DNA from: CAVREM01 sp963728825
GTDB lineage: Bacteria; Acidobacteriota; Vicinamibacteria; Vicinamibacterales; CAVVIG01
DNA: 64,000 nt
Reading direction: 5' to 3'
Assembly: GCA_963728825.1 (NCBI GenBank)
Contig: CAVSLA010000005.1
Coordinates: 558,001-622,000, forward strand
Shown: positions 38,030 through 46,839 of the stretch, piece by piece
Layout of the letters: each line of letters opens with the position of its first letter
Numbering within the stretch: the first letter of the stretch is position 1
The notes under the pieces: model-generated
Seen by the model: the letters and a program-made list of their open reading frames with translations, nothing else
What the model was told of the DNA's origin: nothing
The model's database searches: none
Program-made: the position numbers and the translations under genes

Positions 38030-39117
38030 GCAAACCGTCCGGAGGGCCGACGATCGACGACCTGCGGCGGTTTGCCGTCGGCCGCAGTCTGTTTTCGTCG
38101 ACCAGCCTTGGCCGCGCGATGGCACGGCTGGGATTCGTGCAGGCCGATCCGATCCGGGCGCCGGCGCGGGCCCAGGACCTGACGCTGCGGCAGCGGGTCG
38201 AGGGTTATCGGGCCGGCGATCTCGAGCGGCTCTACGACACGCTCGGCATCGAAGAAGACGTGTTCATCAACTACGGCTTTCTGACGCGCGGCGTGCACGG
38301 GCTCATGCATCCGCGCAGCACCACCGGCTGGCCGGCCGCGCGTCGCAAACGGGTCGCGGCCATCCTGGAGTTCGTGCGTTCACGCGGCACGGTGCATCCA
38401 CGCGAGGTCGATGATTATTTTGCGCACGGCACGGTCACGAACTACTGGGGCGGGTCTTCGAATGCGACCACCCATCTGCTCGACCTGATGCACTACCGGG
38501 GCCTGCTGCGCGTGGTGCGGCGCGACGCGGGGAGCCGCGTGTACGGCGCGCGCGAGCCGTTGGTCGCCTCGGACCCGCTTGACCGCGTCGCGCGCCTGGA
38601 TGCGCTGGTCGACGTCGTCGTCGGCAAGTACGCGCCGCTGCCGGCCACCAGTCTGTCCGCGCTGGTCGCCCGACTTCGCTACGCCGTGCCGCAGTGGCGA
38701 CGCGACCTCAGGGCGGCGCTGCAGCGGGCGAGGACGAGGCTGGCTCACACCCGCGTCGATGGCATCGAGTGGTACTGGCCGGCCGATGAACAGCTCGAGA
38801 CCGATGTCCCCGACGCGGTGCGTCTGCTGGCGCCCTTCGATCCGGTGGTGTGGGATCGACGACGCTTCGAGCTGTTCTGGCAGTGGGCGTACCGGTTCGA
38901 GGCCTACACGCCCGTGAAAAAGCGCAAGCTGGGTTACTACGCGCTGCCGCTGCTCTGGCGGGATCAGGTCATCGGCTGGGGGAACGTGGCGGTCAAGGGC
39001 GGCGGCATCCAGGCGGACATCGGCTACGTCCGGGGACGACCGCCGCGCGATCGGGCGTTCCGGTCGGCTCTCGAGGGCGAGCTGAATCGGCTCGGTGTGT
39101 TTCTCGGTCTCGGCTGA
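38026..39117 (+). CDS. AlkZ/YcaQ-like winged-helix DNA-glycosylase family protein
   Basis: 363 residues if it starts at CTG 38026, overlapping the permease stop; the first ATG (38119) would cut off the N-terminal helices. The extended N-terminus TIDDLRRFAVGRSLFSSTSLGRAMARLGFVQADPIRAPARAQDL fits the family, including a Q-x-D loop (VQAD) related to the catalytic QxQ of AlkZ/YcaQ glycosylases. Three winged-helix segments follow (LTRGVHGLMHPRS, GTVHPREVDDYF), then FDPVVWDRRRFELFWQWAYRFEAY and a final domain. Family members unhook interstrand crosslinks or remove alkylated purines. Position after an exporter suggests drug self-protection, which is inference. Confidence 0.75.
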   Translation: MSKPSGGPTIDDLRRFAVGRSLFSSTSLGRAMARLGFVQADPIRAPARAQDLTLRQRVEGYRAGDLERLYDTLGIEEDVFINYGFLTRGVHGLMHPRSTTGWPAARRKRVAAILEFVRSRGTVHPREVDDYFAHGTVTNYWGGSSNATTHLLDLMHYRGLLRVVRRDAGSRVYGAREPLVASDPLDRVARLDALVDVVVGKYAPLPATSLSALVARLRYAVPQWRRDLRAALQRARTRLAHTRVDGIEWYWPADEQLETDVPDAVRLLAPFDPVVWDRRRFELFWQWAYRFEAYTPVKKRKLGYYALPLLWRDQVIGWGNVAVKGGGIQADIGYVRGRPPRDRAFRSALEGELNRLGVFLGLG

Positions 39118-39119
39118 GG

Positions 39120-39818
39120 TCAGACCGCGACGCGCGGCCACTGCGGCACGGGCGGGCTGTCGGCGAGCGCGGCCTCGATGGAGTCGAACTGGAGCGTGTC
39201 GGCGGCGCGCAGCGAACGACGGTCGATGTCGACGGGCGACTTCTGCCTCTCAATGGGACGCACGGCGTCTCGCTGCTGCATCGCATCCATCCCGGCCCGC
39301 GCGCGGCGAACCTCGAACGCCACCTGGTCGAGCTCGCGTTTGAACTCCATCAGCTGGAGCCCCTGCTGGTCGATGATTTGCTGCGATCGATTGCGGACGT
39401 CCTTCAATTCGGCGCGCGCTTTGGCAGCGGCCGCGGTCGCCGTTTCGAGCGCGTCCCGCGAGGCATGGAGCTGCCGCTCGAGGTGCACTGTCGCCTGCTC
39501 CTGATCGCGAGCGGCCGACTGACGCTCCACGTCGAGCTCAGCTTTCAGCGACCTGACCGACTCTTCGAGATGCGCGGCACGCTGCCGTTCAGCCGACGTG
39601 ATGGCGGCGAGCTCCTGAATGACTCCGGTGACGGCATCGAGCGGCACCAGGCCCGCGCTGCGAAACCGCTCCAGCGCCTGCTCGGACCAGGCCATCAGGC
39701 CGGCGCGCAGATCCTCGAGCTCTCGCTTGATCCGCTCGGCTTCGCCGCTCTGAAGCGTCGCCAGCCGGCTGACCGCATTCTCGGCATTCACGTTGATGGT
39801 CGCGACGTTCGTCTTCAT
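39120..39818 (-). CDS. coiled-coil hypothetical protein
   Basis: 232 residues, soluble, mostly a long coiled coil between about 20 and 180 (RIKRELEDLRAGLMAWSEQALERF, AHLEESVRSLKAELDVERQSAARDQEQATVHLERQLHAS and a later HARAELKDVRNRSQQIIDQQGLQ-like stretch). It has no signal peptide. The C-terminus ends SPPVPQWPRVAV. Abuts the AlkZ-like gene tail to tail by two bases and shares the strand with the next secreted protein. No function is deducible. Confidence 0.7.
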   Translation of the reverse strand: MKTNVATINVNAENAVSRLATLQSGEAERIKRELEDLRAGLMAWSEQALERFRSAGLVPLDAVTGVIQELAAITSAERQRAAHLEESVRSLKAELDVERQSAARDQEQATVHLERQLHASRDALETATAAAAKARAELKDVRNRSQQIIDQQGLQLMEFKRELDQVAFEVRRARAGMDAMQQRDAVRPIERQKSPVDIDRRSLRAADTLQFDSIEAALADSPPVPQWPRVAV

Positions 39819-39831
39819 TCTCGGGTGAGGT

Positions 39832-40323
39832 TCAGCGGGACGGGCTCGCCTCGTCGCGCGTGGATACGACCGCGGTGATCGCGGCGGCGCCTGCCGAGCC
39901 CAGCACGACCGCGCTCATCGCGGGGCCGAGACCGAACAGGCTGATTCCGGAACTGGTCGAAGCTGCCAGTGCGCTGGTGGCGTTGGCGGTTATCGACATC
40001 GTGGACACCGTGTTGGCCTCGACGCGGAACGGCGTCGTCGTCCCGACAATCCGCCCGGCGCCATCCGAAAGTTCCAGGACATACACGTCCGGCGTGATTT
40101 CGGGGAACGTGTACTCACCCCCCGGTCCTGAGGTCGTCACCCGGCGCAGCTCCCCGGTCGTCACGCTGCGCAGCCGCACCATGCTGTTCGAGAGGGACTG
40201 GCGATCAGCGCTCATCGCTCGGCCGGTCAGCGTCGCATTACCGGACTGCGCGGCCAGCAGGCTCGTATGAAGGCCGGACCAGGCCAATGTGATCACCAGA
40301 CCGACCGTGACAATCCTACGCAT
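39832..40323 (-). CDS. secreted carboxypeptidase-regulatory-like domain protein
   Basis: 163 residues from ATG 40323 with a ribosome site (caggag). Signal peptide MRRIVTVGLVITLAWSGLHTSLLAAQ. A single CarboxypepD_reg-like beta-sandwich: GNATLTGRAMSADRQSLSNSMVRLRSVTTGELRRVTTSGPGGEYTFPEITPDVYVLELSDG. A hydrophobic C-terminal helix (LFGLGPAMSAVVLGSAGAAAITAVVS) may anchor it in a membrane. Function unknown. Confidence 0.75.
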   Translation of the reverse strand: MRRIVTVGLVITLAWSGLHTSLLAAQSGNATLTGRAMSADRQSLSNSMVRLRSVTTGELRRVTTSGPGGEYTFPEITPDVYVLELSDGAGRIVGTTTPFRVEANTVSTMSITANATSALAASTSSGISLFGLGPAMSAVVLGSAGAAAITAVVSTRDEASPSR

Positions 40324-40767
40324 ACCGCAGCTCCTGACTCATGACAAGTCGCGCACGGACGCCGATCCGGCGCGTGCTGCGCGAATCAGAGGCAATCCGT
40401 GAGCCAGACATCAGGCGGGTAAATGTTGTAAACACCCACGAAGATTCGTGGAGTCCGGCAATTTGATCGTGCAAGACGTCCCGACAAGGTTGAGCGGCGA
40501 TTACAATTCTGGCGATCGGCGAGCCGCCGCCCGGCGGTAGCGGATCCAGGCAATCGCATGCCGCTGCGCAAACCGACCACGGTGCGACAAAGCATCACTA
40601 CAGGTGGAAAACTTCTTCTCGAGGAGAGAAGTTAGTCGCCGCCGGAGCGACCGTTTCAGGCGCGCCTCGCGCCCCTCGGCGGCGGCAAGCTATAGACTGC
40701 CAGCCACTTCTTTCTCGCGCAGAAAAACTTCTCAGCCTGGCATCCTCGATGATAGCTTCCCCGGTCG
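40324..40767. other. 444-bp gene-free region with a small inverted repeat
   Basis: No supported gene. The divergent genes on either side (39832-40323 minus and 40768-41244 plus) must have their promoters here. At 40610-40633 AACTTCT and AGAAGTT form 7-bp arms around TCTCGAGG-type DNA, a plausible small operator. A second tttctcgcgcagaaaaacttctc patch lies at about 40709-40732. I see no clear -35/-10 pair, tRNA or structured RNA. Confidence 0.5.
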
Positions 40768-41244
40768 ATGCGCTCCCCCCGCGTATCTGCTCTGGCCGCG
40801 CTGCTGGTCTGTGTACTGGGCTACTCTGCGCCGCTCGCCGCAGAGGAACAAGCCCAGCCACTGACCTTCGCGGCCGTCGACGTCGCGGTCCTGCTGTCGA
40901 TTGACGCGCCGGCGGTGTTCGAAACCGGTTCGATCGCCCCGCGCATCCGTCGCCCGAACGCGCTGCTGCCGCTCTATGCGTCGTTCACCGCGCTGCAGGT
41001 GCTCGACATCCACTCCACCGTCGGCGCGCTCGGCCGTGGCGCAGTGGAAGCAAATCCGTTGATGCGTTCAATGGTCAGCCACGAGGTCGGCCTGATCGCG
41101 GTCAAAGCCGCCGGCACGGCCGGAGTGCTGTACGCGAGCGAGCAGCTGTGGAAGAAGAACAAGACCGCGGCGATTGTCTTCATGGTGGCGAGCAACAGCG
41201 CGATGGCGTGGGTCGTTCAGCACAACTACCGCGCGCAGCGGTGA
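40768..41244 (+). CDS. DUF5658-like secreted/membrane protein
   Basis: 158 residues. Signal peptide MRSPRVSALAALLVCVLGYSAPLAAEEQ, then a body with LYASFTALQVLDIHSTVGALGRGAVEANPLMRSMV, the DxxST...G..EANP core of the DUF5658 family, and two C-terminal membrane helices (LIAVKAAGTAGVLYASE, AAIVFMVASNSAMAWVV). The function of the family is unknown. It is convergent with the polysaccharide operon's last gene. Confidence 0.7.
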   Translation: MRSPRVSALAALLVCVLGYSAPLAAEEQAQPLTFAAVDVAVLLSIDAPAVFETGSIAPRIRRPNALLPLYASFTALQVLDIHSTVGALGRGAVEANPLMRSMVSHEVGLIAVKAAGTAGVLYASEQLWKKNKTAAIVFMVASNSAMAWVVQHNYRAQR

Positions 41245-41258
41245 TCAACCGCGCCACT

Positions 41259-41960
41259 TCATTTCCAACCGACCAACGACGCAAGCCGCCGCAGCAGGCC
41301 AGGGTCGCGCCGCGCCGCCGACGCCTGCTCCAGAATATCGAGGGCCTCGCCGATCGAGGTCGCCACTCCGATGCCCAGTGTCCGGGCCTTGCGGGCGGTT
41401 GACCCGTCGCGCGACGAGACGATGAGAATGGGCCGGGCACGCGAATCCGAGAGCACGTCGAGGCAGTTCGTGGCACTGTCGTCGAGGTGATAGTCGAGAC
41501 GTAGCGCACCCGCTGCCGCGCCGCGCGAACCGCCGATCACCAGCACGCTGGGCAGATCGAACCCCTGCCCGACCAGCCAGCGCTGCGTCTGCCGCTGAAC
41601 GGTGTCGCCCTGCGTCGCAGGACGCTGGGTAATGAAGAAGACCTCCCAGCGATAGCGCATCATCAGCTCGTAGATCCGGCTGACCGCGGTCGCGTCGGTC
41701 GGCTGCAGCGTCGTCCAGAAATCTGGCGTCGCCCGGATCTGGCGCCAGATCGCGTCGCGACGCGATCGATCGCGCCCCGGATCCGGTCGGTCGGAGGCGG
41801 CGGCCGCCTCGCGCTCCTCTTCTTCGCCTGGCTCTTCTGCGCCTGGCTCTTCCGCGCTCAGGCTCGGCACGCTGCCGAACAGCCGTCGTTCGATTTCGTG
41901 AAAGGCCGAGGCAAAGTCCGCCAGGACGCCATCGAGGTCGAAGCCGATTCTCAGCGACAT
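41259..41960 (-). CDS. HAD-superfamily hydrolase (5'-nucleotidase NT5C-like)
   Basis: 233 residues. The HAD motif I is complete: RIGFDLDGVLADFASAF with the nucleophile Asp in DLDG. Motif II is FITQRPATQGD, and motif IV is DYHLDDSATNCLDVLSD. An acidic Glu/Ala-rich insert (residues about 33-62) separates motif I from the cap. This matches 5'(3')-deoxyribonucleotidase-like HADs. It overlaps the polymerase/ligase-type gene by 10 bases, so it is the last cistron of the polysaccharide operon. A role in sugar-phosphate or nucleotide turnover is plausible. Confidence 0.8.
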   Translation of the reverse strand: MSLRIGFDLDGVLADFASAFHEIERRLFGSVPSLSAEEPGAEEPGEEEEREAAAASDRPDPGRDRSRRDAIWRQIRATPDFWTTLQPTDATAVSRIYELMMRYRWEVFFITQRPATQGDTVQRQTQRWLVGQGFDLPSVLVIGGSRGAAAGALRLDYHLDDSATNCLDVLSDSRARPILIVSSRDGSTARKARTLGIGVATSIGEALDILEQASAARRDPGLLRRLASLVGWK

Positions 41961-43456
41961 GAGCCGGGCACCTGCTGGACGAGCCGCAGCTGACGCGTAC
42001 GGGCCTGCTCGTCACGAGTCGTCCGGCGCTCTGCGTCCCGGCCTTCCCCAGCCCCCGGTCGATGCAAGGCGATGGCGCAGACCACCGCAAACAATGCCGC
42101 GTTGCCCGGCATCTGCAGGCTGAAATCGACCGACTCCTGGAGAGCGATCGCCACGAGCGAGGTGACGGCGCCGGCGCGCAACCACCACGCGGTCGAGGCC
42201 CGCTGCTGGTTCAAGCCCCGCCCCACGTCCCGGAGAAACAGCGCCAGACAGATCAGCGCGGGCAGCGCGACGATCAGGCCGCCTTCGGCCGCCAGTTGCA
42301 GGTAGTCGTTGTGCGCCTGCGCGAAGTAGTGCGTCAGCTCATGACGCTGATAGAACAGGGCCGCCGCCCAGTAGGTGTTCAATCCTGTACCGGCGAGCGG
42401 GAAATCTCTCGCCACACTCCAGGCATCGAGCCACGCGCCGCGCCGGTTGTTGAATTCGCCCCAGTCGGCCGATGAGAACCGGTTGGCAATCACCTCCGGG
42501 CCCGCCCACACGATGACGACGGCGACCAGCAGAACGAGGCAGGCCGCCGCGCCAATCCGGCGCGGCCCGCTGTCGAACGCACGAACGACGAACCAACCGG
42601 TCATCACAATCGAGACGATGAACGCGGTAATTCCCGACCGGGACATCGTCAACACCAGCGAGAGCGCCATCACTGTTGCCGCGCCGGCGACCAGCACGAG
42701 ATGGCTCGCCTCGGGCGATGACACCCACAGGACGCGGGCTCGCCAGCCCGGCCTCACCTTCGACATGCTGCGATTGATGCGCGCCACCAGCAATGCCAGG
42801 GTGAGCGGCAGGACCATCACCATCCATCCCGCAAAGTGGTTCCTGTTGACGAACGGCCCGAACGGCTGGCGACCGAGCTGCAGCGTCCAGACGCCGTAGA
42901 TCGCGCCTGCGTAGAGCGGCTTCTGCACGATGCCGATCAGCGCGACAATCACGCCAAACCCGGTCAGGGTCTCGACGAATCGCCGGCTGCCGATGGCGGA
43001 GAACAGCTGCACCAGGCCGACCAGCCAGATCGCCAGCGCCAGGTAGAGCGCCAATGCGATCCAGGTGCTCGACGGTGAAATCGACGTCGGGTGCCCGGCC
43101 ATCAGCCCGGCCGCAAATGCAGGATTGATTTGTCCCAGCAGCTCCGCAGAACCGGGACTGACCGCCGTCAGGACGCCGATCGGCAGCGGCACCAGCTGCA
43201 GCGCGATTGCCGCCCCCACCGCGGCCAGCGCACAAACAAACGGGCGGCTGGTCAGACCAGCCCAGCTCGATCGGCTGACGATCAAGCAGAACACCGCGCA
43301 GACCACCGCGGCGGTGGCCAGCGGCCAGTACGCCCACGGATAGACGGCGCCGAATGCCAGCGCGCCCCAGGCAATCACGCCGAGCGCCGCGATCTCGGCG
43401 GCCATCGCCGCGCGTGGCGCTGACACGATCGTCCCGGCGGGTGACAATTCGCCCAT
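41951..43456 (-). CDS. O-antigen ligase / polymerase-family membrane protein
   Basis: About 501 residues with eleven or twelve membrane helices and a large periplasmic loop. Signature of the Wzy_C/O-antigen-ligase family: FVNRNHFAGWMVMVLPLTLALL, WGEFNNRRGAWLDAWSVARDFPLAGTGLNTYW and THYFAQAHNDYLQLAAEGGLIVALPALICL. I start at ATG 43456, 5 bases after the upstream stop, because the longer reading only adds Arg-rich out-of-family residues. It would join glycan chains to a carrier or polymerise repeats in the periplasm. A second, different Wzy-like protein lies upstream at 52.1-53.5 kb, so one of the two is probably the ligase. Confidence 0.85.
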   Translation of the reverse strand: MGELSPAGTIVSAPRAAMAAEIAALGVIAWGALAFGAVYPWAYWPLATAAVVCAVFCLIVSRSSWAGLTSRPFVCALAAVGAAIALQLVPLPIGVLTAVSPGSAELLGQINPAFAAGLMAGHPTSISPSSTWIALALYLALAIWLVGLVQLFSAIGSRRFVETLTGFGVIVALIGIVQKPLYAGAIYGVWTLQLGRQPFGPFVNRNHFAGWMVMVLPLTLALLVARINRSMSKVRPGWRARVLWVSSPEASHLVLVAGAATVMALSLVLTMSRSGITAFIVSIVMTGWFVVRAFDSGPRRIGAAACLVLLVAVVIVWAGPEVIANRFSSADWGEFNNRRGAWLDAWSVARDFPLAGTGLNTYWAAALFYQRHELTHYFAQAHNDYLQLAAEGGLIVALPALICLALFLRDVGRGLNQQRASTAWWLRAGAVTSLVAIALQESVDFSLQMPGNAALFAVVCAIALHRPGAGEGRDAERRTTRDEQARTRQLRLVQQVPGSCR

Positions 43457-43460
43457 CACG

Positions 43461-45668
43461 TCACTGGAGATCGCGCGGCGAGAAACTCCGTCGCGCCGGG
43501 GCGCCCATCGTCTGAAGGGCCTGATCCAGTGAGGCGAGATCCGGCGCCACCGGCGCCGCAATGCCGCGAGAACCGTTGAACTCGAGCGGGATCAGCCAGC
43601 CACGCCACTCACAGTCGTCGCATCGGAACAACCGTCGGGCCGAAAAATTCCTGCGAACACGTTCGGTCAGGCTGCGGGCGCGCGAACGATGAAGCCGATT
43701 CGACCCGCATTTGGGACATGGCTGTTCGATGGCACTTTCGCTCGAAAAGACAGCCGCCGCCATGGCCGCAGCTGGTTCGAACGACGGTGCCGGCGGCGCC
43801 GTGGCAGGAAGCGTGACCGGGTCGTCGGCATCGGCCAACCCCACCAGGTCTCGCAGAGCGCGCATCACGTCATCGCGCCGGCCGCGGCTGGCATCCACCT
43901 CCAATCGGGCAATCGCCTCCGCGAGGTCGGCGCGGGGAGCGGCGGCGCTGGTCACACGGAGAATCTTCTCGATGGCGGATGGTCCGGCTCTCTCATCGCG
44001 GCCGACCAGCTCCTCGTAGAGCTTTTCGCCGGGCCGCAGACCGATGAACTCGATCGCAATCTCGGTTTCAGGGACGAAACCCGACAGCTGGATCAGATCG
44101 CGGGCCATGTCGAGAAGTCTGACCTGTTCCCCCATTTCCAGCACATAGGTCGCGCCGCACTCGGCCTGCGCGGCGGCGTGCAGCACGAGCTGCACCGCCT
44201 CCGGAATCAGCATGAAGAAGCGGCGCATCTCGGGATGAGTAATCGTGACCGGTCCGCCTCGCTTGATCTGCTCGAGAAACCGCGGCACCACGCTGCCATT
44301 GCTGGCCAGGACGTTTCCGAACCGGACAATGGAGAAGGACGTGGCGCTGCCGGCCGGCTGCGACCGGACGATCAGCTCGGCGAGGCGCTTCGACGCCCCC
44401 ATCACACTGGTCGGATTCACGGCCTTGTCGGTCGAGATCAGAATGAAGCGATCGACGCCGCACTGCTCCGCCGCCTGCGCGACGACGCGAGTGCCGCGGA
44501 CGTTGTTCTTGATCGCCTCGCAGGGGTTTTCCTCCATCAACGGCACGTGCTTGTGCGCTGCCGCATGAAAGACGATCTCGGGCTGGTAGCGCCGCATGAC
44601 CTCTTCGACCCGAATCGGGTCGGTGACGTCGCCAATGACCGGATGGAGTCCAAAGCGCTGGCGTCCATCTTCGAGCTCGAGGCGAATCGCGTGGAGGCTG
44701 TTCTCATAGCGCTCGAACATCACCAGCGCGGACGGCTTCAGCTTGGTAATCTGGCGGCACAATTCCGATCCGATCGACCCGCCGGCGCCGGTCACCAGCA
44801 CGCGACGGCCGCCGATCAGGAACTTCAGGGGGCCCTGATCGAGTCCGACCGGCGCGCGGGCAAGAAGATCTTCGACCGACAGGTTGCGTATCTGGGACAG
44901 CTCGATCTTGCCGTCGATCACGTCCCGGAGATTGGGCAGCGTCTTGATCGGAATCTTGAACCGCTCGAGCGAACGAACCACCGCGCGGACCACCACCGGC
45001 TCGGCGCGCGGGATCGCCAGGAGCACTTCGTGGGGCCGATAGCGGTTCAGGATTGTCGCGAGGTCGTGACGCGTCCCCAAAACCGGCACGCCGTGAATCC
45101 GGTGTCCGACCTTGTCCTGGTCATCGTCCACAAAGCCGATCGGGCGGTAACCCTGCCAGGCGCTGTTCTTCATGTCGCGGACGATCATCTCGCCGGCGTC
45201 GCCGGCACCGAAGATCAACACCCGTTTGCCCGGCGTGCCGTGCGACAGTTCGGCAAAGACGCGGCGGCTCATGCGAACGGCGCCGAGCAGGAAGGTCAGC
45301 AGGATGGCGTCGACCACGAACACCGACCGCGGATAGACGGGCGGTCCGAGCGGCGTCTGCGTCAAGAGGAAAAATACGCCGCTGCTGACACCGACCCCGG
45401 CCACGATGGCGCGGAGGTCGTAGACGCTCGTATAGCGCCAGATCCCTTCGTAGAGGCGGAATGGCACGAACAGAAACGCGCGAATGGCGACCAGCCACGG
45501 CAGCATCTGCCAGAACGCCTCGGCGGCGAAGGCGGGCACGTCGCCGTCGAAGCGCAAGAGAAAGGCGATCAGGTTCGAGACCACCATCAGCACGAGTTGC
45601 AGGGCGATCCCGAGCGGCTGGTGAAACCGGCGCAGCGCGCCGCTCAGACGGGACAGCAGTTCAGCCAC
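43461..45668 (-). CDS. PglF/WbpM-type UDP-sugar 4,6-dehydratase with C-terminal zinc ribbon
   Basis: 735 residues. Four N-terminal membrane helices (about 20-135), a CoA-binding-type Rossmann (VLIFGAGDAGEMIVRDM at 150), then the catalytic SDR domain: TGAGGSIG at 293-300, IVFHAAAHKHVPLMEENPCEAIKNN, and STDKAVNPTSVMGASKR with Met423 and Lys427 as in the WbpM/FlaA1 active site. Position in the cluster gives UDP-GlcNAc 4,6-dehydration, first step to UDP-bacillosamine. The C-terminus adds an extra zinc ribbon, with pairs Cys651/Cys654 and Cys683/Cys686 (CDDCEWRGW). Its 3' part and the next gene are 4 bases apart. Confidence 0.88.
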   Translation of the reverse strand: MAELLSRLSGALRRFHQPLGIALQLVLMVVSNLIAFLLRFDGDVPAFAAEAFWQMLPWLVAIRAFLFVPFRLYEGIWRYTSVYDLRAIVAGVGVSSGVFFLLTQTPLGPPVYPRSVFVVDAILLTFLLGAVRMSRRVFAELSHGTPGKRVLIFGAGDAGEMIVRDMKNSAWQGYRPIGFVDDDQDKVGHRIHGVPVLGTRHDLATILNRYRPHEVLLAIPRAEPVVVRAVVRSLERFKIPIKTLPNLRDVIDGKIELSQIRNLSVEDLLARAPVGLDQGPLKFLIGGRRVLVTGAGGSIGSELCRQITKLKPSALVMFERYENSLHAIRLELEDGRQRFGLHPVIGDVTDPIRVEEVMRRYQPEIVFHAAAHKHVPLMEENPCEAIKNNVRGTRVVAQAAEQCGVDRFILISTDKAVNPTSVMGASKRLAELIVRSQPAGSATSFSIVRFGNVLASNGSVVPRFLEQIKRGGPVTITHPEMRRFFMLIPEAVQLVLHAAAQAECGATYVLEMGEQVRLLDMARDLIQLSGFVPETEIAIEFIGLRPGEKLYEELVGRDERAGPSAIEKILRVTSAAAPRADLAEAIARLEVDASRGRRDDVMRALRDLVGLADADDPVTLPATAPPAPSFEPAAAMAAAVFSSESAIEQPCPKCGSNRLHRSRARSLTERVRRNFSARRLFRCDDCEWRGWLIPLEFNGSRGIAAPVAPDLASLDQALQTMGAPARRSFSPRDLQ

Positions 45669-46839
45669 GAGTCGTCCTCTCTGTGGTGTGCGCGGTCATG
45701 GTCGAGGGTTCGGCCGTCGCGCACGCTTCCTCGATCGCCTCGATGACGAGCGCCTGCTCGGCGGCCGAAAGTCCCGATCCGCTCGGCAGACACAACCCGC
45801 GTTCGAAGAGCTCGGCGCTGACCTGGCCGCCGCGCACGCGGCAGCCGCGGAAGACGGGTTGCAGATGCATTGGCTTCCAGACCGGACGCGATTCGATGTC
45901 CCTCGCTTCCAGGTGAAGCCGGATGTCATCGCGGGACGCTCGCAGGCGGTGCGGGTCAACGGTGATGCACGTCAACCAGGCGTTCGACCGGCCATAGTCC
46001 GCTTCGGCGAGAAAGGCGATGCCGGGATATCGCTCGAGCGCATGCTGATAGGCACGGCGAATCGCCCGCCGCCGTTCGACCTTGCTGGCCAACAGCGTCA
46101 GCTGTCCGCGGCCGACCGCCGCCAGCAGATTGCTCATCCGGTAGTTGAAGCCGATCTCCGAGTGTTCGTAATGCGGCGCGGGGTCGCGTGCCTGGGTGGC
46201 GAGATGCCTGGCCCGCTCGGCGATCGCGCGGCTGTGCGAGACCAGCATCCCGCCGCCGCTCGTCGTGATGATCTTGTTGCCGTTGAACGAGAAGACGCCG
46301 CAGCTGCCGAAGCCGCCCGCCGGCCGCTGTCGATACGACGCCCCGAGCGCCTCGGCGGCATCCTCGATGAGCGGCACATCGTGCTGCTGGCAGATGGCGG
46401 CAATCCGATCGTAATCGCAGCACTGGCCGTAGAGGTCGACCGCCAGCACCGCAGCCGGCTTGCGTCCGCTTCGCTGTCGATCGCTGAGCTCCTCGTCGAG
46501 CAGCTCCGGGTCCATCGTCCAGGTGGTCGGCGACGCATCGATGAAGACCGGCGTCGCTCCGACATAGGTAATCGCGTAGGCGGTTGCGGCGAAGGTCATC
46601 GTCGACGTCAACACGTCGTCGCCCCGTCCGACGCCGAGCACGCTGAGCGCCAGATGCAGCCCGGCGGTGCCGCTCGACAACGCAACCGCGTAGGGAACGC
46701 CAACCGCGGCGGCGAGCTCGCGCTCGAAGGCATCGACGTGTGGACCGAGCGGCGCCGCCCATCCCGAATCGAACGCATCGAGGAGCAGCTCGCGGTCGAG
46801 CGGTCCGACATCTGGCGGCGACAGATAGATCCGCTTCAT
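45661..46839 (-). CDS. PglE-like DegT/DnrJ/EryC1 aminotransferase
   Basis: 392 residues. PLP-dependent fold type I, DegT family: SSGTAGLHLALSVLGVGRGDDVLTSTMTFAATAYAI, PVFIDASPTTWTMDPELLDEEL, LIEDAAEALGASY with Asp160, and GVFSFNGNKIITTSGGGM with the PLP lysine at 189. It should transaminate UDP-4-keto-6-deoxy-GlcNAc at C4. It overlaps the dehydratase gene by 8 bases. The C-terminus (FRGCRVRGGQVSAELFERGLCLPSGSGLSAAEQALVI) is family-typical. Confidence 0.88.
   Translation of the reverse strand: MKRIYLSPPDVGPLDRELLLDAFDSGWAAPLGPHVDAFERELAAAVGVPYAVALSSGTAGLHLALSVLGVGRGDDVLTSTMTFAATAYAITYVGATPVFIDASPTTWTMDPELLDEELSDRQRSGRKPAAVLAVDLYGQCCDYDRIAAICQQHDVPLIEDAAEALGASYRQRPAGGFGSCGVFSFNGNKIITTSGGGMLVSHSRAIAERARHLATQARDPAPHYEHSEIGFNYRMSNLLAAVGRGQLTLLASKVERRRAIRRAYQHALERYPGIAFLAEADYGRSNAWLTCITVDPHRLRASRDDIRLHLEARDIESRPVWKPMHLQPVFRGCRVRGGQVSAELFERGLCLPSGSGLSAAEQALVIEAIEEACATAEPSTMTAHTTERTTRG

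Noticed and set aside
40324..40767. A small gene or RNA in the largest gene-free gap.
   Set aside because: The only open frames are short and Arg-rich without ribosome sites; the inverted repeat is too weak to claim an RNA.
43689..45746. Plus-strand frame of nearly 690 codons within the PglF-like gene.
   Set aside because: Antisense shadow; no signal, motif or neighbour support, and the minus strand has intact catalytic motifs.
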